A DNA stretch of 6,742 nucleotides. Source: Bacteroidota bacterium. GTDB lineage: Bacteria > Bacteroidota > Bacteroidia > Sphingobacteriales > Sphingobacteriaceae. Numbering within the stretch: the first letter of the stretch is position 1; each line of letters opens with the position of its first letter. The DNA lies in NCBI GenBank assembly GCA_025355225.1, contig JANYAB010000460.1, positions 1 to 6,742 of the forward strand, written 5' to 3'. The notes under the pieces were generated by a model that saw only the letters and a program-made list of their open reading frames with translations, did not search any database and was not told where the DNA came from. Shown in pieces: positions 1 to 6,720 of the stretch. A program made the translations under genes and the position numbers.

Positions 1-38
1 AAAAAACCAAAGCTTAAAGCTACGTAGCTTTAAGCTTT
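1..38 (-). terminator. Probable intrinsic terminator of gatB
   Basis: Positions 9-38 form a perfect 30-bp palindrome, with half-site AAAGCTTAAAGCTAC at 9-23 mirrored exactly by 24-38. On the minus strand it begins 26 bases past the gatB stop codon, and is followed by GG and then a run of six T (positions 6-1, cut by the window edge). A strong stem followed by a T run is the layout of a Rho-independent terminator for leftward transcription. The stem is AT-rich, and the T run may continue outside the window. An A run does not follow on the right, so a bidirectional role is not supported. Confidence 0.65.
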
Positions 39-56
39 CTGCTTTGCGCTTTAAGC
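12..56. repeat. Three copies of the nonamer GCTTTAAGC
   Basis: GCTTTAAGC occurs at 27-35 and 48-56, and in inverted orientation at 12-20. The two copies at 12-20 and 27-35 form most of the terminator palindrome. The third lies between that palindrome and the gatB stop, separated by further GCTTT words. The stretch is therefore built from one repeated word, which resembles an intergenic repeat more than a one-off hairpin. Whether the word is dispersed in the genome cannot be judged from this window. Confidence 0.5.
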
Positions 57-64
57 CGATGTTT

Positions 65-1534
65 CTATTTTGATTCTAACTCTTTAATTAATAATTGGTT
101 GGTTTGTTGTGGGTCGATCCTGCCTTTCGAGCTTTTCATTATTTCGCCCATAAACAAACCCAAAACGCCTTTCTTGCCTTTTTGGTATTCTATTACCTTA
201 TCAGGGAATTTGGCAATAGCATCGCTTATAAATTGGTGCACATCATCTGTATCAGTGCTGATCAGCAGGTTTAAATCGTTTGCCAACTGATCTGGCGATT
301 TTGACGGGTCCTTTAACAACGCTGGAAATAACTTTTGCGATGCGACAGAGTTATTGATCTTACCGGTATCAACCAGGACGATGAGCCCGGCTAAATTAAC
401 CGGTTTAATTCCGAAATCTGTAATCTCTTTGCCATTTTCGTTCAGATATGATTTCACCGAACCCATCAGCCAATTGGCAGCAGCCTTATAATTACTTGTG
501 TATTTTATCAGTTCCTCAAAGTATAATGCTAACTCCCTGTCGGCTGTGATCACAGAAGCATCGTAATCCGATAAGCCTAATAAAGTAATATATTTATCAT
601 AAAGTTCGTTGGGAAGCGCAGGGAGGCTGCTTCGTATTTTCTCAACATATTCCTTGTTAAGATGCAAAGGCTGCAAATCAGGCTCTGGGAAATACCGGTA
701 ATCATTGGCCATTTCCTTTGATCGCAAAACCGAGGTTTCGCCGGTATCATCATTAAAATTCAGTGTATTTTGTTCTATATAGCCGCCATTTTCGATAATG
801 TTCACCTGCCTATCAAACTCGTGCTCAATGGCTCGCTGAACATTGCGGATGGAATTGAGATTTTTTACTTCGCAGCGGTTACCATACTCGGTTGCCCCCT
901 TAATCCTTACGGAAATATTGGCGTCACAACGAACACTGCCTTCTTCCATATTACCATCGCAGATATCTAAATAGCGGAGCAGTTTACGTATCTCGGTAAG
1001 ATATTGCCAGGCTTCTTCGCTGCTTCTCATATCCGGCTCTGACACGATCTCTATTAAAGGCACTCCGGCCCTGTTCAGGTCGATCAGAGAGTCTTCATGG
1101 TGCTGGTCGTGCATGCTTTTGCCGGCATCCTCCTCCATATGGATATGATGTATGGCGATATTCTTTTGTGTGCCGTCTGATAGCCGTATGCCGATGTGCC
1201 CGCCTAAACATATCGGAGAATGATCCTGCGTGATCTGATATCCCTTTGGCAGATCCGCATAAAAATAATTTTTGCGTGCAAATGTATTATTCAGGTTGAT
1301 AGAGCAATTGCAAGCCAACCCCATTTTTACAGCATACTCCACCATCTTTTTATTGATGCGGGGCAAGGTACCGGGGTGACCCAATGAAACCACACTGATG
1401 TGTTGATTTGGACCGCCCCCAAAGGCGGCTGAATCGGATGAAAAGGCTTTGCTTAAAGTGGATAATTGTGCGTGTACTTCTAAACCAACAACTAATTCGT
1501 ATTTATCACTAACACTGCTTTGAATTACTGTCAT
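65..1534 (-). CDS. gatB: Asp-tRNA(Asn)/Glu-tRNA(Gln) amidotransferase subunit B
   Basis: GatB is the tRNA-binding kinase-like subunit of the cytoplasmic GatCAB complex. It phosphorylates the misacylated Glu-tRNA(Gln) or Asp-tRNA(Asn), which is then amidated with ammonia delivered by GatA. The 489-aa product is close to normal family length and complete. The N-terminal catalytic cradle spans about residues 11-300: YELVVGLEVHAQL at 12-24, NYFYADLPKGYQ at 89-100, the metal/ATP-region motif HMEEDAGKS at 132-140, and the family signature DLNRAGVPLIEIVSEPD at 152-168. A helical linker follows, and then a YqeY-like tRNA-binding tail from about 340 to 488, including GKKGVLGLFMGEIMK near 453-467. The ATG at 1534 leaves the usual short N-terminal extension before the first motif, and no Shine-Dalgarno is seen. 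The gene lies 90 bp downstream of alaS with its own candidate promoter and ends TAG before a palindromic terminator. gatA and gatC must be elsewhere. Confidence 0.97.
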   Translation of the reverse strand: MTVIQSSVSDKYELVVGLEVHAQLSTLSKAFSSDSAAFGGGPNQHISVVSLGHPGTLPRINKKMVEYAVKMGLACNCSINLNNTFARKNYFYADLPKGYQITQDHSPICLGGHIGIRLSDGTQKNIAIHHIHMEEDAGKSMHDQHHEDSLIDLNRAGVPLIEIVSEPDMRSSEEAWQYLTEIRKLLRYLDICDGNMEEGSVRCDANISVRIKGATEYGNRCEVKNLNSIRNVQRAIEHEFDRQVNIIENGGYIEQNTLNFNDDTGETSVLRSKEMANDYRYFPEPDLQPLHLNKEYVEKIRSSLPALPNELYDKYITLLGLSDYDASVITADRELALYFEELIKYTSNYKAAANWLMGSVKSYLNENGKEITDFGIKPVNLAGLIVLVDTGKINNSVASQKLFPALLKDPSKSPDQLANDLNLLISTDTDDVHQFISDAIAKFPDKVIEYQKGKKGVLGLFMGEIMKSSKGRIDPQQTNQLLIKELESK

Positions 1535-1545
1535 AACATTAAATC

Positions 1546-1558
1546 AGCTATAATAGCT
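1546..1558. promoter_or_regulatory. Inverted repeat in the presumed gatB leader
   Basis: AGCTATAATAGCT is a perfect inverted repeat with 6-base arms around one central base. It is flanked by AATC (1542-1545) and GATT (1561-1564), which extend the symmetry if two T are bulged. It sits between the candidate -7 element and the gatB start codon, 11 bases before the ATG. This position suits a small leader hairpin or an operator site. Function is inferred from position only, and AT-rich spacers produce such repeats by chance. Confidence 0.3.
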
Positions 1559-1570
1559 TTGATTAAAAGC

Positions 1571-1578
1571 CAAATATA
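1571..1578 (-). promoter_or_regulatory. Candidate gatB promoter, -7 element
   Basis: On the minus strand this reads TATATTTG, an exact match to the Bacteroidota -7 consensus TAnnTTTG. It lies 36 bases upstream of the gatB ATG, which predicts a leader of roughly 30 bases. The -33 region is poor: TTTATG ends about 20 bases upstream and only loosely resembles TTTG. That stretch also overlaps the hairpin at the end of alaS. The match suggests gatB can be transcribed separately from alaS. Confidence 0.45.
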
Positions 1579-1600
1579 AAATTATTCCATCCCAACCCCA

Positions 1601-1627
1601 TAAATAGGAGTAATTAATTCCTATTTA
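1601..1627 (-). other. Hairpin overlapping the alaS stop codon
   Basis: TAAATAGGA (1601-1609) and TCCTATTTA (1619-1627) are perfect 9-base inverted arms around a 9-base loop. In the minus-strand transcript the first three stem bases are the alaS stop codon TAA. The sequence after the stem is G-rich (TGGGGTTGGGATGG) with no T run, so it is not a standard intrinsic terminator. It could be a 3'-end stabilising hairpin, a weak terminator, or a structure separating alaS from gatB expression. Confidence 0.4.
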
Positions 1628-4369
1628 TGTTATAGAGTTAAAAGACTTTGCTTTCACAAGGGCTCTGTCCAGGCCGCCTACGTCGCTTCCGCCCGCTGTA
1701 GCAAAAAAAGGTTGTCCACCTCCGCCACCTTTTATTTCTTTAGCTAAATCGCGTACAATTGCGCCGGCGTTTAAGCCTTTTTCTTTAACAAGGTTCTCGG
1801 ATATCATAACAGTCAAATTTGGCTTGCCTTCAATTTCTGCTGCAAGCACCAGGAAAAGATTGGGAACAATATCCTTTAAGTTATAAGCGAGGTTTTTAAT
1901 AGCATCCACATTTGGCAGTTCTACCTTTTCGGCTATAAAATTGACACCGTTAATAACTTGTACTTTTTTGGCCAATTCGTTCTTTAACCCAGATGATTTT
2001 TCAAGTACCGATTTTCCAATTTCTTTTTTCAGGCGGGAATTCTCTTCCAGCAGCGTTTCAACGCTTTTACTAATATCTTTTGGGTTTTTAAGCAGTTCTT
2101 TTAGCTGATGAATAGTTTGACTTTGTTCATTAATATAATTTTCGGCAGCAATACCTGTAATTGCTTCAATACGACGAACTCCGGCAGCTACAGCGCTTTC
2201 AGAAATTATTTTAAAATAACCAATGTTTCCGGTAGCTTTTACATGTGTACCGCCGCACAACTCTTTTGAAAAATCATCGTCAAAAGTAATTACGCGGACA
2301 TATTCACCATATTTCTCGCCGAACAGAGCGGTTACTCCACTACTAATGGCAATATCGTATTCTACACTTCGTTCTTCTTTTAGCGGAATATTCTCACGTA
2401 CCTTTTCATTCACGATGGCTTCAATGTTAGCGAGTTCCTCATCAGAAACCTTAGCGAAATGCGAAAAATCAAACCTAAGATATTCGTCATTTACAAGTGA
2501 TCCTTTTTGATTGACATGATTGCCCAGCACCTGTTTTAATGCAGCATGAAGCAAATGCGTAGCTGAGTGGTTGTTCATGATGCTGCCTCTTCTTTCCGGG
2601 TTTACAATAGCCGTCAAAGCATCATCAATGGCTTTGTGCTCAGGCAATTTATCTACATAATGAACAATAAGGCCATTTTCTTTTTTGGTATCCGTCACTT
2701 CAATAACTTCTCCATCCGGAAAAACCAATTGGCCGGTATCTCCCACCTGTCCCCCGCTTTCGGCATAAAAGGGAGTTTTATCCAATACTACCTGGTATTG
2801 TTCCTTTCCTTTAGCGGTGACTTTACGGTATTTTACAACATGGGCTATTGTTTCTGTTTCATCATAGCCGGTAAATTTTACATTGTCATCATCTTTTAGG
2901 ACGATCCAATCTCCGGTATCAATGGCTGTGGCAGCGCGGGAGCGGGTTTTTTGTTGTTGGAGGGCTTTTTCATAGCCTTCAATGTCAACGCTCCAACCTT
3001 TTTCACGAGCTAACAATTCAGTAAGGTCAATAGGAAACCCAAATGTGTCAGACAACTCAAAGGCGGCCTGACCCGATATAACAAAGTTTTTTTCGTCTAA
3101 CCTATCCTTTACATAAGAAAGTATTTTGTCATTAAATATATTAGGAGGCTCATTAGAAAAAACTATTCCAGCTTCAGATTGATAATATTCAAACGGTAAA
3201 AGTTCAAATCTCCTCAATCCATTTTCCAAAGTTCTCAAAAACGCATTCTCCTCTTCCAAAACCACCTTCTGCACAAAATCCTTTTGATTATACAATTCAT
3301 CAAAAACACTTTTAAATTGATCAGCTAATAAAGGCACCAACTGGTTTAAAAACGGTTCTTTGAATCCTAAATACTGATAAGAATATCTAACCGCCCTTCG
3401 TAAAATACGGCGGATCACATAACCAGCTTTGTTGTTGGAGGGCAATTGCCCATCTGCAATGGCGAAACTAATGGCACGAATATGATCAGCCATTACGCGC
3501 ATCGCTACGGCATCATTCCATTCCTCATCCCCGGGTTTTGCCTCGTTATTATATCTCTTGCCACTTTTCTCCGCAATAAACTGTATCAACGGCTGAAAAA
3601 TATCTGTATCATAATTGGAAGTCTTCCCTTGCAATATCCTAACCAAACGCTCAAAACCCATCCCCGTATCTACATGTTTAGCTGGCAATGGTTGCAATGA
3701 ACCATCCTTAAGGCGGTTAAACTGCATAAATACGTTATTCCATATTTCTATCACCTGGTCGTGGTCAGCATTCACCAATGTTGCACCACTCACTTCAGAA
3801 CGTTCGCTATCCGGGCGACTGTCGTAATGTATCTCAGAGCAGGGGCCGCAGGGGCCGGTTTCGCCCATTTCCCAAAAATTGTCTTTTTTGTTGCCTGGTA
3901 AGATGTGAGCATCGTCAACATATTGTTTCCACAGGTCATAAGTTTCTGTGTCCCTGGCAAGCCCTTCTTTTTCGTCGCCTTCAAAATAGGTTACGTACAA
4001 TCTGTCCTTGGGCAATTTGTAAACTTCGGTCAGTAATTCCCAGCTCCAGGCAATGGCTTCTTTTTTAAAGTAGTCGCCAAAACTCCAGTTGCCCAGCATT
4101 TCGAACATCGTATGGTGATAGGTATCAATACCCACCTCTTCCAAATCGTTATGCTTGCCTGATACACGCAGGCAGCGTTGCGTATCGGCCACACGTCGAT
4201 ATTTTGCAGGCGCTTCACCCAAAAAAATGTTTTTAAACTGGTTCATGCCCGCGTTTGTGAACATCAACGTGGGGTCGTTTTTAATAACGATAGGCGCTGA
4301 GGGCACAATAACATGCCCTTTGGAAACAAAAAAATCAAGAAAAGCCTGGCGTATCTCTGTAGCTGTCAT
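1625..4369 (-). CDS. alaS: Alanine--tRNA ligase (AlaRS)
   Basis: AlaRS is the cytoplasmic class II synthetase that charges tRNA(Ala) with alanine and hydrolyses Ser- or Gly-tRNA(Ala). The 914-aa protein is complete. The class II core covers about residues 1-245: motif 1 region PTLMFTNAGMNQF at 33-45, motif 2 region around RCLRVSGKHNDLEEVG at 65-80 and HHTMFEMLGNWSFGDYF at 85-101, and motif 3 GMGFERLVRILQG at 236-248. The tRNA-recognition helices follow to about 460. The editing domain carries all four metal ligands: HSATH (H601, H605) and CGGTH (C705, H709). A coiled-coil-like stretch at about 745-800 leads to the C-Ala/DHHA1 domain with GGGGGQPFFATAGG at 881-894. The start at 4369 gives MTATEIRQAFLDFF, matching the usual AlaRS N-terminus. 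An unusual stretch at about 390-430 precedes the conserved DTFGFPIDLT. A near-leaderless promoter is possible. Confidence 0.98.
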   Translation of the reverse strand: MTATEIRQAFLDFFVSKGHVIVPSAPIVIKNDPTLMFTNAGMNQFKNIFLGEAPAKYRRVADTQRCLRVSGKHNDLEEVGIDTYHHTMFEMLGNWSFGDYFKKEAIAWSWELLTEVYKLPKDRLYVTYFEGDEKEGLARDTETYDLWKQYVDDAHILPGNKKDNFWEMGETGPCGPCSEIHYDSRPDSERSEVSGATLVNADHDQVIEIWNNVFMQFNRLKDGSLQPLPAKHVDTGMGFERLVRILQGKTSNYDTDIFQPLIQFIAEKSGKRYNNEAKPGDEEWNDAVAMRVMADHIRAISFAIADGQLPSNNKAGYVIRRILRRAVRYSYQYLGFKEPFLNQLVPLLADQFKSVFDELYNQKDFVQKVVLEEENAFLRTLENGLRRFELLPFEYYQSEAGIVFSNEPPNIFNDKILSYVKDRLDEKNFVISGQAAFELSDTFGFPIDLTELLAREKGWSVDIEGYEKALQQQKTRSRAATAIDTGDWIVLKDDDNVKFTGYDETETIAHVVKYRKVTAKGKEQYQVVLDKTPFYAESGGQVGDTGQLVFPDGEVIEVTDTKKENGLIVHYVDKLPEHKAIDDALTAIVNPERRGSIMNNHSATHLLHAALKQVLGNHVNQKGSLVNDEYLRFDFSHFAKVSDEELANIEAIVNEKVRENIPLKEERSVEYDIAISSGVTALFGEKYGEYVRVITFDDDFSKELCGGTHVKATGNIGYFKIISESAVAAGVRRIEAITGIAAENYINEQSQTIHQLKELLKNPKDISKSVETLLEENSRLKKEIGKSVLEKSSGLKNELAKKVQVINGVNFIAEKVELPNVDAIKNLAYNLKDIVPNLFLVLAAEIEGKPNLTVMISENLVKEKGLNAGAIVRDLAKEIKGGGGGQPFFATAGGSDVGGLDRALVKAKSFNSIT

Positions 4370-4375
4370 AAGTTA

Positions 4376-4383
4376 CAAAGATA
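4376..4383 (-). promoter_or_regulatory. Candidate alaS promoter, -7 element
   Basis: On the minus strand this reads TATCTTTG, an exact match to the Bacteroidota -7 consensus TAnnTTTG. Only six bases separate it from the alaS ATG, so transcription would begin at or within a few bases of the start codon and give a leaderless or nearly leaderless mRNA. No clear TTTG is found at the expected -33 spacing. If the match is accidental, alaS may be expressed by read-through from the gene upstream. Confidence 0.35.
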
Positions 4384-4389
4384 TAGTTT

Positions 4390-4430
4390 AGTCCGAAATA
4401 GTCTGAATCCTGATTTACACGATTTATAGG
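4390..4430. repeat. Short imperfect direct repeats upstream of alaS
   Basis: Two tandem 10-base units, AGTCCGAAAT (4390-4399) and AGTCTGAATC (4400-4409), are followed by GATTTA twice with a 9-base period (4412-4417 and 4421-4426). The GAATC/GATTT-rich pattern resembles low-complexity spacer repeats that I recall from Bacteroidota genomes, but this resemblance is from memory and unverified. The stretch encodes no plausible protein. It fills most of the gap between the DUF3857 gene and alaS. Confidence 0.3.
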
Positions 4431-4474
4431 TTTCCCCCGTAATAACTTTCTATCTTAAATTTTTACGGCTAAAC

Positions 4475-6295
4475 TCAACCTTGTTTTTCCAATAATATCT
4501 TCTTTGAATTAAAATCTGATGCTGTATCTATCATATCAGTAAGTAAATGCCAGTCGGCTGCTTTTTCAAAATTATTATTATAAACACGGGCCACTTTTAT
4601 GGTTAGCTTATTACCATTAACAACAGCTTCTGAGGAAAATGACCCGGTTTTATTTGATTTTTTCTGAGCCATTTCTTCAACTCCCCTTACATTATATCCT
4701 TGCGGAATATTAATCACAATGGTATAATTAAAACTGCGGGCCGCGGGCATATAAATATCCTTATCCCGCGTTCTGTTCTTTTCTTCCAGTTGTAAAAACC
4801 CACCGGTAAGTTTTCCGGCGTCAATAATAAAATTATTACCTGCTTTCTTCACCAAATTATCCAGCACAAATGTTTCACTGTATTCAAATACCGGGTTAGT
4901 TTTGTCTAAAGCTGCATTAATTATTTTACAATTACTTACCTCCTGTGGTTCCTGGTCAAACTTTTCTTTTATTTCTTTATTAAAATATTTACTTTTTTCA
5001 CCATTTACCTTATCAAATGCTGATTTTATAAGAGCCAGATATTTCTTCCAACCGCCATAATAATCTTTAAATCGGTTATCTATATCTAAGCCTTTTGCTG
5101 CTTCGGTAAGGTTGCCGTCAATATCGTACAAACTCAAAAGGGCCTTCTGATCATCGTGCCTCATTGCACCTGTTTGCTTTACAAATCTTTCAACTTTCAG
5201 CTTCTGCATACCCTGAGCAGTCAAGCTAACGTTTAACTGTTCGTCGATATTATTTTGGTCATTTGTACTCACTGGCAAAACACCCTCTTCCTCCGTAAAA
5301 TTGTATTCCGAATTATTTCTCCTTTTAGGATGTAAAACGACTACTTTTTCGCCCTGGAACCTCCCCGGTATTTCATTAAAATGAGTAGCAACGTCATCGA
5401 AAAACATGTACATCGGTTTGTCGCCGTTGATGCGTATAAGCGCGTCAAAGTCTTGATAATTAAATACATTATCAAGACTGTTAGTATAACGTGAGGTGAC
5501 AAGCAATACATCGAAATTAACTTTAAGATCGGTTAAAATAAAAGCCATATTAGCGGTATTAATCCAGCTAACGGCACTCCGATATTTTAAAGAGGAGAAA
5601 TCTCCTGTTTCGCTCCCCATGCTCCCCGAATAAGTACAAAAAGTGTCATATTTCCATTCTGCGTACAAAACCTTCATGAGGCTATCCAGAAGCGTGTTCT
5701 TTAAAAATCTTTTGTCTTTAAAATAACTTTTCAATTTATCCTCCAGCATGTGAAAAGGATGGGCTACTTCTACAAAACTCGTTTCAAAAATATATTTTTG
5801 GGCCTGAAACATGGCAGTTTGGCCTTCAAAATGATTTTTAGTTATTGTTTTGTCGAGAGCATCGTCATACGCGCTTCCAATCTCAACGTATGGATATTGA
5901 CGTAACGACGAGGTCCATAACTGGCTTTGATATTTGGGAATATTATGCAGTTTTAGGCTAAGCAATTGGTCGCCTTCTTCATTATTGCTCTCCTCAAAAT
6001 GCTTAGCTCCATTAGCATAGATAGTTTTTATCTTGATTTTTTTATTGAATTGAAAATCCAGGCTATAATATAAAACGGGATACTCATCGACTAAAAAGAA
6101 CAGGTTATCATTATCCTCATAGGAATTCCCTGCTTCCTTATCAGCAATATCTTCTTTGCAAATGTAATAGTCCAAAACATCCCCAACCTGTAAGTCAGGA
6201 ATTGCGAGCTTGCCTTTTTGGTCTTTAGATTCATTTTTTATCAGAACTTCTTCGCTTGTATTAACCGTTATTTCTTTTCCATTGGGCTTTATCAC
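4475..6295 (-). CDS. DUF3857/transglutaminase-like protein, C-terminal part (frameshifted)
   Basis: This 606-codon frame encodes the larger part of an exported DUF3857-type protein, but by itself lacks a signal peptide. Residues 1-150 continue the beta-rich DUF3857 domain (IKPNGKEITVN, then IPDLQVGDVLDYYI). Residues about 200-320 resemble the transglutaminase-like core (ANMAFILTDLKVNFDVLLVTSR, FNYQDFDALIRI, MYMFFDD, IPGRFQGEKVVVL). Residues about 470-606 look like the beta-sandwich C-terminal domain of the family (DUF3858-like). The core seems inactive: no Cys lies between C220 and C456, the usual Cys position near S243 is empty, and no His is found in FNYQDFD; only the Asp position (D300/D301) is kept. 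The apparent GTG start overlaps the upstream frame's stop by four bases as GTGA. It is more likely an internal Val codon of a single gene, since a start here would split a domain. Biological role unknown. Confidence 0.75.
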   Translation of the reverse strand: MIKPNGKEITVNTSEEVLIKNESKDQKGKLAIPDLQVGDVLDYYICKEDIADKEAGNSYEDNDNLFFLVDEYPVLYYSLDFQFNKKIKIKTIYANGAKHFEESNNEEGDQLLSLKLHNIPKYQSQLWTSSLRQYPYVEIGSAYDDALDKTITKNHFEGQTAMFQAQKYIFETSFVEVAHPFHMLEDKLKSYFKDKRFLKNTLLDSLMKVLYAEWKYDTFCTYSGSMGSETGDFSSLKYRSAVSWINTANMAFILTDLKVNFDVLLVTSRYTNSLDNVFNYQDFDALIRINGDKPMYMFFDDVATHFNEIPGRFQGEKVVVLHPKRRNNSEYNFTEEEGVLPVSTNDQNNIDEQLNVSLTAQGMQKLKVERFVKQTGAMRHDDQKALLSLYDIDGNLTEAAKGLDIDNRFKDYYGGWKKYLALIKSAFDKVNGEKSKYFNKEIKEKFDQEPQEVSNCKIINAALDKTNPVFEYSETFVLDNLVKKAGNNFIIDAGKLTGGFLQLEEKNRTRDKDIYMPAARSFNYTIVINIPQGYNVRGVEEMAQKKSNKTGSFSSEAVVNGNKLTIKVARVYNNNFEKAADWHLLTDMIDTASDFNSKKILLEKQG

Positions 6296-6303
6296 TTTGC
6301 GCC
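6285..6303 (-). other. Frameshift junction in the DUF3857 gene
   Basis: The minus strand reads GGC GCA AAG TGA TAA in the upstream frame, ending in two consecutive stops. The downstream frame reads GTG ATA AAG CCC from the last G of AAG. Joined, the protein would read FIGAK-VIKPNGKEI, a natural DUF3857 strand with no gap. Adding one G after AAG restores the frame, so a 1-base deletion or a sequencing error is the simplest cause. A -1 slip of tRNA-Lys from AAG to AAA just before the TGA is also possible on paper, but no canonical slippery heptamer is present. Confidence 0.7.
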
Positions 6304-6720
6304 AATGAAGGTGTTATTTACATCAGCAAACTTCGCAAACAGCTGTGATGTTGATTTATCCAGTTTTTTCTGATATTCAATGGTCGAAAAACTTTCAAGT
6401 GCTGTTTTATCATTGATCTTAACTCTTTCGTGAAATATGCTGAATTTTGTGGTACGTGTTGTTATACCAATTGATCTGCCAAATTTGAGCTTACCACTGG
6501 ATGCTCTTGAAAGACTGAAAGACCGCGCTAATATAATAGCACTCTCCTTATTAAAATTAGCCGGGACATTCGTTGCTTTAAATTCTGGTAGCGGACTTTC
6601 CCATATCTCTTTTTGGAATTGAGATGATTTCGCCGCGTAGGCTAATTTTTCTTTGTCGCTTTGGGCAAACAGGAAAGTACAGGTTAGGCAATAAATTAAT
6701 AAAAGAAAAACTCTTTTCAT
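6292..6720 (-). CDS. DUF3857 protein, N-terminal part with signal peptide (frameshifted)
   Basis: This 142-aa frame begins with a clear Sec signal peptide: basic KR at 2-3, a hydrophobic core at 4-18, and LFA-Q giving likely signal peptidase I cleavage after A19. The mature part enters the DUF3857 domain at about residue 58 (ESAIILARSFSLSR), with alternating strand patterns through FHERVKINDKTALESFSTIEY, and stops in mid-domain at TFIGAK. The remainder of the domain resumes in the next frame of the following open frame, so this is most likely the 5' end of one interrupted gene of about 748 codons, not an independent small protein. If expressed as is, it would be an exported half-domain. The ATG at 6720 is supported by the signal peptide directly after it; no Shine-Dalgarno is seen in the 22 bases upstream, and the promoter lies outside the window. 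Confidence 0.75.
   Translation of the reverse strand: MKRVFLLLIYCLTCTFLFAQSDKEKLAYAAKSSQFQKEIWESPLPEFKATNVPANFNKESAIILARSFSLSRASSGKLKFGRSIGITTRTTKFSIFHERVKINDKTALESFSTIEYQKKLDKSTSQLFAKFADVNNTFIGAK

Noticed and set aside
2567..2899. Plus-strand open frame of 110 codons inside alaS
   Set aside because: It lies entirely opposite the conserved editing-domain region of alaS, resembles no protein family, and has no supporting start context. It is a shadow of alaS, as are the other plus-strand frames opposite alaS and gatB.
4437..4468. Inverted arms CCGTAA and TTACGG after the DUF3857 gene, considered as a terminator
   Set aside because: The stem is only 6 bp with a 20-base loop and no T run follows on the minus strand, so termination is not supported.
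4370..4474. T-box or other riboswitch controlling alaS
   Set aside because: The spacer is only 105 bp, shows no conserved T-box sequence or antiterminator hairpin, and the candidate promoter is adjacent to the ATG.
6437..6622. Plus-strand open frame of 61 codons opposite the DUF3857 N-terminal region
   Set aside because: It is fully antisense to a coding frame with a clear signal peptide and has no recognisable content.
6676..6720. Lipoprotein signal around C11 or C14 of the DUF3857 protein
   Set aside because: The residues before each Cys do not fit a lipobox, whereas LFA-Q at 17-20 is a good signal peptidase I site.
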